Assembly (NCBI RefSeq): GCF_900096945.1
Contig: NZ_FMKA01000031.1
Location: 1 to 42,864 of the forward strand
Length of the DNA: 42,864 nucleotides
Direction: 5' to 3'
Source: Anaerobium acetethylicum
GTDB taxonomy: Bacteria > Bacillota > Clostridia > Lachnospirales > Lachnospiraceae
The notes under the pieces were generated by a model. It saw only the letters and a program-made list of their open reading frames with translations. It was not told the origin of the DNA and ran no database searches. How positions within the stretch are numbered: the stretch's first letter is position 1; the number at the start of each line of letters is the position of its first letter. Both the position numbers and the translations under genes were made by a program. This document shows positions 33,957 through 41,802 of this stretch, piece after piece.

Positions 33957-34505
33957 TCAGTCAGTAATATCAACGCTGTTTTCCTTGTGGACATAATAGG
34001 TTGCATCTGAATAACCAGTTAACAGAAATCCGATTCTGCTGTAGATGGTTGCGGTTGTGATCAGAGCTCCATCCGGCGTCGTCATCCTCCCTGCCATATC
34101 CGGATACACTTTTTTCGAAATGATGCCGTTTTCATCCAAACTGGTCACTGCAATCTCATCTTCACTGACTTCGTAAACAGCAAACTCTTCGACTATCACC
34201 CTGCCGCAGATGAGCCTGTCATCCTCCGGCATAAAATCCGCATCCAGGTTCAGGTTATCCGCCAGCGCTTCCTTATATCTGCCATATGCTTTCGAAAAAC
34301 CATCCACAAAAATCCTGTTTGTTGCTCCGTATTCTTTCAAATCAATGACTGCAGCTGCAAGATTCGATGCCGCAAGCCCGTCTTCCACGTAATTTTTCGT
34401 CGTCTTTATCACATGCATCCGGTATCCGAAAAGCACGAGGATGCAGAGAATTGTGATCATCATCAGTCCGATGAGGTACTCCAGACTCCCGCTTTTCTTC
34501 TTCAT
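33957..34505 (-). CDS. Pseudopilin-like membrane protein of the Tad locus
   Basis: 182 aa. A short basic N-terminus (MKKKSGSLEYLIGLMMITIL) leads into one hydrophobic helix with a conserved-type Glu in the position used by type IVb pilin-like proteins, followed by a soluble domain. This is the layout of TadE/TadF minor pilins, though sequence similarity is not strong. GGGAGGAGTC precedes the ATG at 34505. It lies 17 nt after the DUF4320-like gene. I cannot assign it to TadE or TadF. Confidence 0.7.
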   Translation of the reverse strand: MKKKSGSLEYLIGLMMITILCILVLFGYRMHVIKTTKNYVEDGLAASNLAAAVIDLKEYGATNRIFVDGFSKAYGRYKEALADNLNLDADFMPEDDRLICGRVIVEEFAVYEVSEDEIAVTSLDENGIISKKVYPDMAGRMTTPDGALITTATIYSRIGFLLTGYSDATYYVHKENSVDITD

Positions 34506-34522
34506 ATGGACTCCTCCCATCT

Positions 34523-34936
34523 TCAATACTTGGCCGTTGAGCTTTTCTTTACGTGGACCGGGATTGTCTGCATCTTTTTTCTTAAGTCAAGATTTTCAAG
34601 AACCGTATAAGATGTCATCTCAATTTCTCCGGTAATCTCAAGGGTCACCTTATTTCCGTATCCCGCCTCTGCAAGAGTCGTTCCGGAAAGCGAGATATTG
34701 GTCATCCCCAGCTCCGCCAGGGCAAGAAGCATCTGCTCCTTATCCTCTTCTACAAGATATCCTTTTGTCTCCATGGAGAGCAGATATTCCCTTGCCGTAA
34801 TGTCAACCCGGTCTTTCTTATCCATGTCGCCGTAAAAGGATACCATTGCAATACTAATGATGCCTGTCACCACTACAGAAATCAGGACTGCCACAAGCTT
34901 CAGCATGCTTCCCTGTTTCTTCCTTGCTAGTTTCAA
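34523..34936 (-). CDS. TadE/DUF4320-like minor pilin
   Basis: About 137 aa: basic N-terminus, KKQGSMLKLVAVLISVVVTG as a hydrophobic helix, and a soluble domain (AREYLLSMETKGYLVEEDKE, LSGTTLAEAGYGNKVTLEI). This resembles DUF4320, a family I recall from clostridial Tad loci. A TTG at 34936 has AGGTGG 6 nt upstream and makes a sensible short leader before the helix; the ATG at 35005 is an alternative. Role as minor pilin is inferred from position between the Flp-like pilin and CpaB. Confidence 0.68.
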   Translation of the reverse strand: MKLARKKQGSMLKLVAVLISVVVTGIISIAMVSFYGDMDKKDRVDITAREYLLSMETKGYLVEEDKEQMLLALAELGMTNISLSGTTLAEAGYGNKVTLEITGEIEMTSYTVLENLDLRKKMQTIPVHVKKSSTAKY

Positions 34937-35007
34937 TGAATGCCACCTCGATTCACATATTTCAAGGCGCTTCCTCCCAAAGGGAAAAAGCACCTTGCTG
35001 TTCATGA

Positions 35008-35223
35008 CTACATTGTGAATAATGCTTGGATTTTTGTAGAAACCAGCGCTATGATGGTTTCCAGTACGATCTTGATCTGGTCTCTGAATAAGATAAGAAG
35101 AACGACTGCCACCAGGGAAAGCCCAAGTTCCATCAGAATTTCCTTTCCGCCTCTCTTTTTCGTCAATAATTTTCCTTTCATTTTACCTGTTACGTTTTCT
35201 GCCATTACTTTCATATTCCTCAT
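35008..35223 (-). CDS. Flp-type pilin-like small membrane protein
   Basis: 71 aa: a basic leader (TGKMKGKLLTKKRGGKEILM), then a hydrophobic helix (ELGLSLVAVVLLILFRDQIK) and a short amphipathic tail. This is the layout of Flp1 type IVb pilins, with Gly-Gly and a Glu near the likely peptidase site; the exact cleavage point is uncertain because the Glu is not exactly at +5 of the Gly. GGGAGG precedes the ATG. It is the probable major pilin of the locus, placed between TadC and the minor pilins. Confidence 0.72.
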   Translation of the reverse strand: MRNMKVMAENVTGKMKGKLLTKKRGGKEILMELGLSLVAVVLLILFRDQIKIVLETIIALVSTKIQALFTM

Positions 35224-35355
35224 TCTCTTTTCCTCCCGAAATTTAGTTTGGTTGTTGCTAACGGTTCATTCATTCGTGTTGTAAAGGACATAACCCTGAA
35301 TAGTTTCGTTTTTTGTCCATGTCTAAACCGACACGTGAAGTTTCCATGTTTATTT

Positions 35356-36201
35356 CTAAAACCCTAGCAGTGCTCCTCCCAGCTCGATTGCCAGGGAATA
35401 CATGCATACCGCAAGCACCCCGATAAATACCAGGAGCTGCAGAACTTCTATCTTCCCTTCCAGCCTTGCCTTTTCCTTTCTGGCAACCGCCTGCTGGATG
35501 TCTGTTACCTGCGTCGAAAGATCCTCCAGAATCTGGATGCTCTTTCCGCTTTTTAACGACTGCCTGATTACAATGCAGAACGTATCGATATAGCTGTTCT
35601 TAAACCGGATATTGAACATGTCTATTGCCGATTCAATATCTTTTTTCATGATTATCTGATTATTCAGTTCCAGCAGGGCGCTCTTCAGACGTCTGCTCTT
35701 TACTGTCAGATAGCATTCTGTCAGGGATTCCGTCAAAAACACACCTGCCCTTGTCTGGATTTTGAGGGTATCGTAAATCTGCTTGATGTCATTGAGCATC
35801 CTTTCATTATCACTGTCATTTGACACCTTGAGTATAAGGTCTGCTGCAAAAAATCCGGCTACTGCCAGCAATACCGTCAGCAGCACGTTTCCTTCCATAA
35901 ATCCGATTACTGCCAAAAATGCAGCCAGAACCGTCTTTACCAGAATGAATGCCACTGGGTCCGCCCTTGCATTCAGCATGAACTCAGCTCCATGCCTCGA
36001 CAGATACAGGGCGATTCTGTCATAATTGAAGTAGTTCACTCTGCTTGCAGCCATGCTCTTTCGCAGCATTTCTTTCGTCATGCATGATATCCTGTCCACC
36101 CTTTCTGTTATGCAGTAGATAATAAAATAAGCCTGCAGGCTTAGAAAAGCCATGCTGCACTGAACCCCGTACTCCGTCATCCTCACTATATCCAAATTCA
36201 C
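35356..36201 (-). CDS. tadC: TadC-like inner-membrane platform protein
   Basis: A 281-aa membrane protein of the T2SSF family: soluble helical part with DTLKIQTRAGVFLTESLTEC and IVIRQSLKSGKSIQILEDLS, and hydrophobic helices at the start, middle (FILVKTVLAAFLAVIGF) and end (LLVFIGVLAVCMYSLAIEL). TadC and TadB form the platform that the ATPase TadA drives. The start is GTG in the frame at 36201, next to AAAGGCG; later starts are possible. It is 35 nt downstream of tadB. A degenerate copy of the TAACTATTCAGG repeat lies in the gap after it. Confidence 0.8.
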   Translation of the reverse strand: MNLDIVRMTEYGVQCSMAFLSLQAYFIIYCITERVDRISCMTKEMLRKSMAASRVNYFNYDRIALYLSRHGAEFMLNARADPVAFILVKTVLAAFLAVIGFMEGNVLLTVLLAVAGFFAADLILKVSNDSDNERMLNDIKQIYDTLKIQTRAGVFLTESLTECYLTVKSRRLKSALLELNNQIIMKKDIESAIDMFNIRFKNSYIDTFCIVIRQSLKSGKSIQILEDLSTQVTDIQQAVARKEKARLEGKIEVLQLLVFIGVLAVCMYSLAIELGGALLGF

Positions 36202-36236
36202 ACCGCCTTTTGTTTTCTGATTTTAAGAATTGTATT

Positions 36237-37217
36237 TTATCCCTTGTCGAAGGAAATCATCACCCAGGCACAAAGCAGTAATACCATCCCGCAGTACAGC
36301 AGGATCATGTTTCCAATGAACGTCCCAAGCAGGAGGCCTGCCATTCCGTCGACAAATCCCCGAAACATCCAGATGATCAGTCCGCAGCTCAAAAGAAGTA
36401 TCCCTATCTCCAGCCTTCCGTTATTGATGATTGACTTCCTCTCTTCCTTTCCTTTCAGGTATTCCTTCAGCATCGTCCTGTTGTCTGCGATAATGGCCTC
36501 ATAATTTGCCTCATGCCTTGAGCAGATGTCGATGTTCCGGATGATATCCCTGAATTTTTCATGCTCCACCTTGCTGGTCAGATTCTTAAATGCAGTTCCG
36601 ATATCCCCCGTGTTATAGGCCTCTGATGTAAAATCCATGACATAAGATTTCAGAGGTTCCTCCAGATACGGCACCGTATAGCGGAATATGCTCACGATAT
36701 CATCATTTGACTTGCTGTAGTTTTCAAGCAGGTTGCAGAATGTAATGATGTTCTTTTCAACCCTCCTGTAATTGATGCCTGCCAGAATATAGATCAGCAG
36801 ATATGCCGCTACGATGATTGCAAGCATGCCCAGAACCCCGAATATCCACATCCCCGTCAGGGATTCCGCCAACATGGCAGCTCCTGCACCGGCTATCATT
36901 ACGCCAAGGATATAGAACTCCGTATTCAGGAAGGTAAGCCATTTCTTCAGGCTGCTCTGCTCCATCATCTGGTCCAGATGGTACAGGAACTCCACTTTCT
37001 CCTGGTTCCCCTCTTCTTTCTGCAGCTGGTTCTCTTTGTCCTGTCTTTCTTCCGAAAGCATCCTGGTCTTTTTGTAAATCTCCGCCGCTGACTTTTCGAT
37101 GACCCTGTTCTGTGCCATCAGCCTGATCAGAAAATCAATTGACATCCCCAGACACAGGAGAAGCAGTATCTTCATCAACATGGCTGCTTCATTAGCAAAG
37201 GGCTGTATCCATCCCAT
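36237..37217 (-). CDS. tadB: TadB-like inner-membrane platform protein
   Basis: 326 aa with an N-terminal membrane helix (ILLLLCLGMSIDFLIRLM), a coiled stretch, two central helices (LGMLAIIVAAYLLIYILAGI), a T2SSF-type soluble helical domain (YNTGDIGTAFKNLTSKVEHE) and two C-terminal helices. It is the usual partner of TadC in the pilus platform. GGGAGGTG precedes the ATG. The gene starts 15 nt after tadA, so they are tightly coupled. Confidence 0.78.
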   Translation of the reverse strand: MGWIQPFANEAAMLMKILLLLCLGMSIDFLIRLMAQNRVIEKSAAEIYKKTRMLSEERQDKENQLQKEEGNQEKVEFLYHLDQMMEQSSLKKWLTFLNTEFYILGVMIAGAGAAMLAESLTGMWIFGVLGMLAIIVAAYLLIYILAGINYRRVEKNIITFCNLLENYSKSNDDIVSIFRYTVPYLEEPLKSYVMDFTSEAYNTGDIGTAFKNLTSKVEHEKFRDIIRNIDICSRHEANYEAIIADNRTMLKEYLKGKEERKSIINNGRLEIGILLLSCGLIIWMFRGFVDGMAGLLLGTFIGNMILLYCGMVLLLCAWVMISFDKG

Positions 37218-37232
37218 TTTTTTATCACCTCC

Positions 37233-38480
37233 CTAAAATATCCTCCTGTAATCCATCCTGTGATGCTCCTCATTCCATCCAGCTACTTCTGATATTTCCT
37301 TCACCATGAAATTCTCCATATATACGACCGTCTTAATGCCGGCCAGCATTTTCATGGCATCTTCCTTAGAATAGTCGCTCTCGTACTTGATGTAGTCTGC
37401 AAGCTTATCCAGTGCCTGGGTGGAATTCATGCCGTGCACGCTTGCCCAGCACTTATGACCGGTATAGCTTGCATTCAGCAGATATAAGGCTTCACCTCCC
37501 TTCACTTCTCCGATGATGAAATAATCGAGGTCCGTAAGAAGTCCGTTCCTTGCCAGATCCTTCAGTCCATACTGGATCTTCCCTTCGCCCTTTGATGTCA
37601 CTACATGCTGGAACATCAGATCCGGATGGCTCTTTGAGAACAGCTCCTCATTTTCCTGAATCACCAGGCCGCTCCTGTCATGAGGAATCTTCTCCAGCAT
37701 CACATTCATCAGCGTCGTCTTTCCGCTAGCCCCCTTTCCCGTGAAAAGGATACCCGAAGCCTCTACTGCCTGCCGCTTCAGATACTCAGCCTTTTCTTTC
37801 GTCAGCATCCCTGCCTGAATCAGCTTTTCCATGCTCGGCTTGTTTTTTGGTATTTTCCGGATATGAAGGTATGGTATGTCCACCGAATTGACGTATGCCG
37901 TCGCAATGTTGAAGCGGAGGATGGAAGTGTTACAGCTGTCCTTATCCGTAAAATTCTGTATCGCGTTGATGTCGCTTAAGTTTGTCATGTTCTTTACTGC
38001 AACCAGATCCACAAACCGTCTGTAGTCTTCCCTGCTTCTGAATTTCACATCCGATGTAAGGCGGTTCCCGTACCTCTTTATACGGATATTGTCCTCATTC
38101 AGGACCTTGATATCCGAAATGGATTCGTCATAGATCAGGCTCTCCAGTACATGATATCCCCAGATGAATTTTTCAAATTTGCCGCTGACCCGCTGGATCT
38201 GTTCTTTTTGAACTTTGCAATGCTGCATGAACGCTTCGACTTCCTTTAGGAAATCCTCCTTCGTCTTCATGCCGCGCTGCATCATGTTCAGCGACCTTTT
38301 TTCCACATGGACGAAATGATTGATGACATCATCCAGTATCGTTTCATCATCTTGTTCTGCTTCCGTTTTTTCGCTGGTTCCTGACAGAATAGGATCTGCG
38401 GTCTGTCCCTCATCGATTTCTGATGCATCAGTGATGTTGTCTGATGTTTCTTTCATGATTTCTTTTCTGAATAACGCCAT
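37233..38480 (-). CDS. tadA: TadA/CpaF-type pilus assembly ATPase
   Basis: A 415-aa secretion ATPase. Walker A is GKGASGKTT (residues 248-256), Walker B region FIIGEVKGGEALYLL (about 321-335) and the His box GHKCWASVHG. An N-terminal acidic tail precedes a helical domain typical of CpaF. It powers assembly of Flp pili. GEVKG replaces the more common GEVRG, a conservative change. TAGGAAAAG precedes the ATG. No TadZ/CpaE localisation ATPase and no secretin are in the locus; the lack of a secretin is expected in a Gram-positive. It is the first clear pilus gene after the resolvase-like protein. Confidence 0.93.
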   Translation of the reverse strand: MALFRKEIMKETSDNITDASEIDEGQTADPILSGTSEKTEAEQDDETILDDVINHFVHVEKRSLNMMQRGMKTKEDFLKEVEAFMQHCKVQKEQIQRVSGKFEKFIWGYHVLESLIYDESISDIKVLNEDNIRIKRYGNRLTSDVKFRSREDYRRFVDLVAVKNMTNLSDINAIQNFTDKDSCNTSILRFNIATAYVNSVDIPYLHIRKIPKNKPSMEKLIQAGMLTKEKAEYLKRQAVEASGILFTGKGASGKTTLMNVMLEKIPHDRSGLVIQENEELFSKSHPDLMFQHVVTSKGEGKIQYGLKDLARNGLLTDLDYFIIGEVKGGEALYLLNASYTGHKCWASVHGMNSTQALDKLADYIKYESDYSKEDAMKMLAGIKTVVYMENFMVKEISEVAGWNEEHHRMDYRRIF

Positions 38481-38570
38481 TCTTTTCCTATCCAGTCATG
38501 TTCCATAACATGGATTCCTCCTTTCCCGGTATTTTACCAATGCCAAGGCATTTGATGTACGGACTGCCTG

Positions 38571-38924
38571 TTACGAAATGCTGTAGCTATTGATCGTCAG
38601 TTTTTTGCCGTCTCCTACGGAATACAGGCTTTTTCCATACCGTTCCACCGTTTCCAGAAAAGAGTGTATCTCCTTCCCGCATTTCGTAATCGTGTCGATG
38701 GACGTGATGAGAATCATTTCGTACTCCCCGTCACACAGTCCCCTAAGCAGTTGTTTGATGCCTTCCCGGCTTATATCTCCGGCTTCGTCGATTTCTACAA
38801 TGCATTTCGTAACCTTCAGCGAATGCTGCTTTGCAAACTCCAGCAATTCTTCCAGCCTGGTATCCAGCTTGCTGCTCCTGTCATTTGACCTGACATAGAT
38901 GCATATCCTTACATGTTCTTCCAT
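38571..38924 (-). CDS. Resolvase-like N-domain protein without catalytic residues
   Basis: About 117 aa, the length and strand order of the catalytic domain of serine recombinases: RICIYVRSNDRS at the start, IVEIDEAGDISREGIKQLL in the middle, and MILITSIDTITKCGKEIHSF. In active enzymes the start reads Y-x-R-V-S-T with the nucleophilic Ser, and the later segment reads D-R-L-S-R. Here the Ser position is shifted or lost and both arginines of D-R-x-x-R are replaced (D-T-I-T-K). There is no DNA-binding C-domain. It cannot be an ordinary recombinase. The start is uncertain (38924 or 38945; weak ribosome binding sites). It heads the Tad operon, 90 nt before tadA, so a regulatory or partner role is possible. 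Confidence 0.65.
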   Translation of the reverse strand: MEEHVRICIYVRSNDRSSKLDTRLEELLEFAKQHSLKVTKCIVEIDEAGDISREGIKQLLRGLCDGEYEMILITSIDTITKCGKEIHSFLETVERYGKSLYSVGDGKKLTINSYSIS

Positions 38925-38970
38925 TATTGTGCTTTGACCTTTCATGTTTTCTTGAGAATTCCATGCGCAT

Positions 38971-39024
38971 GTTGTCTTCTCACGCAGAAAGACTTCCGAA
39001 AATCCTCCTGCGTGGGAAGACAAC
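38971..39024. repeat. 17-bp inverted repeat before the resolvase-like gene
   Basis: GTTGTCTTC-t-CACGCAG (38971-38987) pairs with CTGCGTG-g-GAAGACAAC (39008-39024), a stem of 9 plus 7 bp with one central T/G position and a 20-nt loop. It lies in the leader of the resolvase-like/Tad operon. It could be a protein-binding site or an RNA hairpin controlling the operon. Confidence 0.7.
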
Positions 39025-39411
39025 AGTAAATCATCTTCCCTTTTTCAATCCCCCCCAGCCGGGTCCCATATGTACGGTCTTGTCATCGACCATCACTATA
39101 TCCCGGCCAGAGCCTGTCCCGGCCGGATATAAGAATTACGCTTCCATGAAAATGCAAAATGCTGAGATTCATGTGCTGATTTACCTCATTAACCCCTGTA
39201 ACACAATGAATAGACTCTTCATTCAGGTGAATACAAGCCTCTGCTCATAACCTTAGGCGAACAAACGAATTCCTTATGTCAGGTTGATCGTCGCACGAAA
39301 TGGGCTAGTACCGCCCGCCAGAATTGCTCTGGAAGGTGAGGATAAACTTCGGACGTATGGGTGTCCTATTCAGTTTTCATCGGCTTATTCCTAAGCCATG
39401 AATAAATTATA
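39025..39411 (-). promoter_or_regulatory. Long structured leader and promoter of the Tad operon
   Basis: No gene lies between 39025 and 39494. On the minus strand a good TATAAT (39406-39411) with only a weak -35 predicts a start near 39399, giving a leader of about 475 nt. The leader has several small hairpins (GGCTTA-ggaa-TAAGCC near 39385; CCAGA-N5-TCTGG near 39320; TATATCC-cGGCC paired with GGCCGGATATA about 39097-39133), and the strong inverted repeat just downstream. I could not match it to a riboswitch class. A 20-codon frame ending in HMGPGWGGLKKGR lies at 39031-39093 but has no ribosome binding site. Confidence 0.45.
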
Positions 39412-39494
39412 CAAAACAAATCGCCTTACCTAAACCAACCAATACTGCTTCCCGACCCATAGTAATACTGCGGGTTGGGAAGCATAATCTGGCT

Positions 39495-39812
39495 CTACTC
39501 GATATTTTCCAGAATTCCTTTTAGAATTTTCAATGCCAGGTCTATCTGCTTCTCAGTTTTTCCTTTTAGCAGGATAGATACCCTTTCCTCTATGGATAGT
39601 ACTGCCCCATGGGTTAAATAATCCATAGAAATCCCGAAAAGCGCCGAGATTGCGACAAGCGTATCAACCGATGCCCCATTTTTCCCATTTTCAATTTTCG
39701 CAAGTCCATTGACCGAAATATTCAGCTTTTCAGACAGTATATCCTGTGTGAATCCCCTCCTGCGCCTTTCCGCCTTGATTCTCATTCCGCTTTCTGCAAT
39801 GTCATAATACAA
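39495..39812 (-). CDS. XRE-family transcriptional regulator
   Basis: 105 aa. A Cro/cI-type helix-turn-helix (IKAERRRRGFTQDILSEKLN, ISVNGLAKIENGKNGASVDT) is followed by LVAISALFGISMDYLTHG and a helical C-terminus. The start is TTG at 39812 because AAGGAGG lies 8 nt upstream; the longer frame from 39884 runs through a terminator-like hairpin and has no ribosome binding site. It probably controls the element or the pilus locus that lies downstream of it on the same strand. Confidence 0.85.
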   Translation of the reverse strand: MYYDIAESGMRIKAERRRRGFTQDILSEKLNISVNGLAKIENGKNGASVDTLVAISALFGISMDYLTHGAVLSIEERVSILLKGKTEKQIDLALKILKGILENIE

Positions 39813-39832
39813 ATGCGTTTCCTCCTTAACGC

Positions 39833-39854
39833 AAAAAAGAGCCGTAACCGACTC
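39833..39854 (-). terminator. Small terminator/attenuator before the XRE gene
   Basis: GAGTCG-gtta-CGGCTC with a run of six Ts on the minus strand ends only 5 nt before the AAGGAGG ribosome binding site of the XRE gene. This placement could attenuate transcription into that gene. Confidence 0.5.
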
Positions 39855-39906
39855 TTTCTGCTGATATTTGGAAGACAGATGCATTATGCAGCCTAAAAAA
39901 GGGCAT

Positions 39907-39936
39907 AAAAAAACCCCAGGCCGTAAAGGTCTGAGG
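39907..39936 (-). terminator. Terminator of the ArpU-like gene
   Basis: CCTCAGACC (minus strand) pairs with GGCCTGGGG around a 5-nt loop and is followed by seven Ts. It lies about 150 nt beyond the ArpU-like stop. One position of the stem is mismatched and one is a G-T pair. Confidence 0.65.
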
Positions 39937-40087
39937 ATTTGTTACCTGAATATTTATAGATGCCATATAATGCGAGACTGTCTCCATCATGGCAATTGTA
40001 ACATATGCAGAGTCTGAAAACAGTCCGAGGATAGTCCATATTCTGTCCGGCAAAAGTCCATAGCGAGTCCCCCTGCAAACCTGGGAA

Positions 40088-40672
40088 TCAATCCTGGATC
40101 ACATTGTTCCCATAGATTGGAACGGTAATCTGTTTCATCTTCTTCAAATTCGGAAGGATAATATACCACAAGCAGTATCCGAATATCTTAATAGCCTCTG
40201 TCTTATATTTATAATAAGTACTCCTGGCAAGCGACAGATGATGGAGGATGTCATCTTCCTTATTGACGTTCTTCACTAGATAATTCAGCTCCAGCACTTC
40301 ACAATAAACCGGCCCCTTTTCCGGATACTCCATTACCTTCTGCATTGCCAAAACTATCATCTTCTCTACGAGCCTTATTTCATGGATCTCCCGAAGCTTT
40401 TCATCAAGATTTCCATTATTTATATGGTAACCGTATCTATCCAGTATATCGGTCACATCCTTCAAATCCTGATTCATAACAGGCTGGCATTCCTCCTTCT
40501 CATCAATATGGCTCTTTATGCTCCATAATGCATGTCTGTAATTTCGCAGCAGGCGCTTCGCTTTATGCAATATCTCATCGGAAATCATTTCCGGTGTTAC
40601 AGTATATTTTTCAATCACCGTAAGTAGCTCTTCCGACTCCATATTCTCCTCTAAAACATAATCCTTTGTCAT
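40088..40672 (-). CDS. ArpU/DUF1492-like putative transcriptional activator
   Basis: 194 aa. The C-terminal part (VLELNYLVKNVNKEDDILHH, then LSLARSTYYKYKTEAIKIFG) looks like a sigma region-4-type helix-turn-helix as in ArpU/DUF1492-like proteins of phages and integrative elements, which activate late or transfer genes. The N-terminus is helical and acidic. The ATG at 40672 has GGGAGGGG 7 nt upstream. Two tiny frames with their own ribosome binding site lie upstream. The assignment is by shape, not by strong motifs. Confidence 0.6.
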   Translation of the reverse strand: MTKDYVLEENMESEELLTVIEKYTVTPEMISDEILHKAKRLLRNYRHALWSIKSHIDEKEECQPVMNQDLKDVTDILDRYGYHINNGNLDEKLREIHEIRLVEKMIVLAMQKVMEYPEKGPVYCEVLELNYLVKNVNKEDDILHHLSLARSTYYKYKTEAIKIFGYCLWYIILPNLKKMKQITVPIYGNNVIQD

Positions 40673-40734
40673 GTATACCCCTCCCTCTAGCCGGCAGCCT
40701 TTCAGTCGCAATTGCCCTTACCTGATATTTCTGC

Positions 40735-40785
40735 TTACAGCTTTCCAATACCACCATTTCCGGTAGCGGGCCGCAGCTTCTCCAC
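40735..40785 (-). CDS. Possible 16-residue micro-ORF 2
   Basis: A GTG start (40785) preceded by GGGGAGGTG with 8-nt spacing, encoding (M)EKLRPATGNGGIGKL and a TAA. The ribosome binding site overlaps the stop codon of the preceding micro-ORF, which suggests translational coupling. No known family. It may be a leader peptide of the ArpU-like gene 63 nt downstream, or chance. Confidence 0.3.
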   Translation of the reverse strand: MEKLRPATGNGGIGKL

Positions 40786-40790
40786 TACGA

Positions 40791-40862
40791 TCACCTCCCC
40801 GAGTTACGCTTTGCATACTTCTGGCACATGACAAAGTTGCCCCATCCTACATCAACTTTCAT
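40791..40862 (-). CDS. Possible 23-residue micro-ORF 1
   Basis: ATG (40862) encodes MKVDVGWGNFVMCQKYAKRN and three more residues before TGA. AAGGA lies 11 or more nt upstream, so the start is only fair. Its TGA overlaps the GGAGGTGA used by micro-ORF 2. Confidence 0.28.
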   Translation of the reverse strand: MKVDVGWGNFVMCQKYAKRNSGR

Positions 40863-41470
40863 ATGCTTTTCTCATCCTTAGAATCCATACATATAAATCC
40901 CTTAATTGAAGCTAAACCCTGCCTATTTACATATTCATTTGACAGTACATTAATTCCGCACGCTCTGCCCCATACTTAATAGACCTACTAATTTCTGCGC
41001 TTTTTGAGTGAAAGGATGCGTTCTTAAATTGTTGATTATCACCTGTTATTCCTACTGCCTTAAAATCAAACATATCGTTGCCAATAAAGAGAAACGACAC
41101 TATTCAAAGATATAGTGATTATTCATATGAACCGAAGCTGTCATCCCTTTCAAAAGGCCATAAGCTCTGAAGCATGCGCCTATACTTGTTTTCCATTCAT
41201 GATATTTCGTATGTCAGTAAACGTATTCACATTTCAACATAAAGATATTTATCACTAAGGTCTGATCCCCCCTTTGCATGGTAGGCTTTTCTACAATACC
41301 ACAAAATTTATGTTTCATTTTAACTTTGTAATAAATAGCATGTTTTATGTAATAATTAGTTAAAAAAGTTCATATATGGTAAATTTTGTTTGAAAATGTG
41401 AAAGAGCGGTAAAAAGAAGTTGAACCGTAAAATGACTTTCCTTTTCAAAATGATTTGTATAAAGAATTGT

Positions 41471-41492
41471 GCCGGTAGCATATGCTACCGGC
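41471..41492. repeat. Perfect 22-bp palindrome
   Basis: GCCGGTAGCAT/ATGCTACCGGC is fully self-complementary with no loop, in an otherwise AT-rich region. It could be a protein-binding site or recombination end. Confidence 0.8.
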
Positions 41493-41747
41493 TGACAGTA
41501 TTGAGTAGTCTTCCTGATTTTACAAATCAAAAAATTCAAGACGGTAATTACATTAAGCGGCAGCCGATATTGCTTTCTATCTCAATTTTTCATCACAAAG
41601 TCATCTTGGCAATTTTTTTAAAAACAGTACCGGAATGACCTTGAAACAGTATCGTAATAAATTTTCTTCGATAGAGGAGTATTCCGTTTGAAAAGGTTCT
41701 TCTGCAATTATCCATCTGCACGTTCAAACCAAACCGCTAACCTGATG

Positions 41748-41782
41748 TCACTGGCACACTTTCACAGAAAGTGTGCCAGTGA
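41748..41782. repeat. 16-bp perfect hairpin with 3-nt loop
   Basis: TCACTGGCACACTTTC (41748-41763) is followed by ACA and its exact reverse complement (41767-41782). No U-run follows on either strand, so it is not an ordinary terminator. Confidence 0.8.
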
Positions 41783-41802
41783 ACTATATTCTCTCTTATA
41801 AC

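Larger units (their letters stand above)
28086..40862. mobile_element. Probable Tn916-family-derived element carrying a Tad pilus locus
   Basis: In Tn916 the int gene lies at one end, xis just inside it and cargo and conjugation genes beyond. Here int and xis occupy the left edge, then comes the 9-kb Tad locus, all on one strand, and then XRE and ArpU-like regulators of the type seen in such elements. The left border is placed just past int at the terminator. The right border is unknown: I found no matching direct repeat and no conjugation or tetM genes, so the element may be degraded, non-conjugative or a genomic island. The extent to 40862 is a guess. Confidence 0.4.

Noticed and set aside
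39240-39411. Known riboswitch, T-box, SRP or RNase P RNA in the Tad leader
   Set aside because: I compared by eye with the core motifs I know and none fit convincingly; it is left as an unassigned structured leader.
39826-40053. Small minus-strand frames between the XRE and ArpU-like genes
   Set aside because: They run through two terminator-like hairpins and lack ribosome binding sites.
41420-41638. 72-codon plus-strand gene
   Set aside because: No ribosome binding site, no motif and it spans a perfect 22-bp palindrome.
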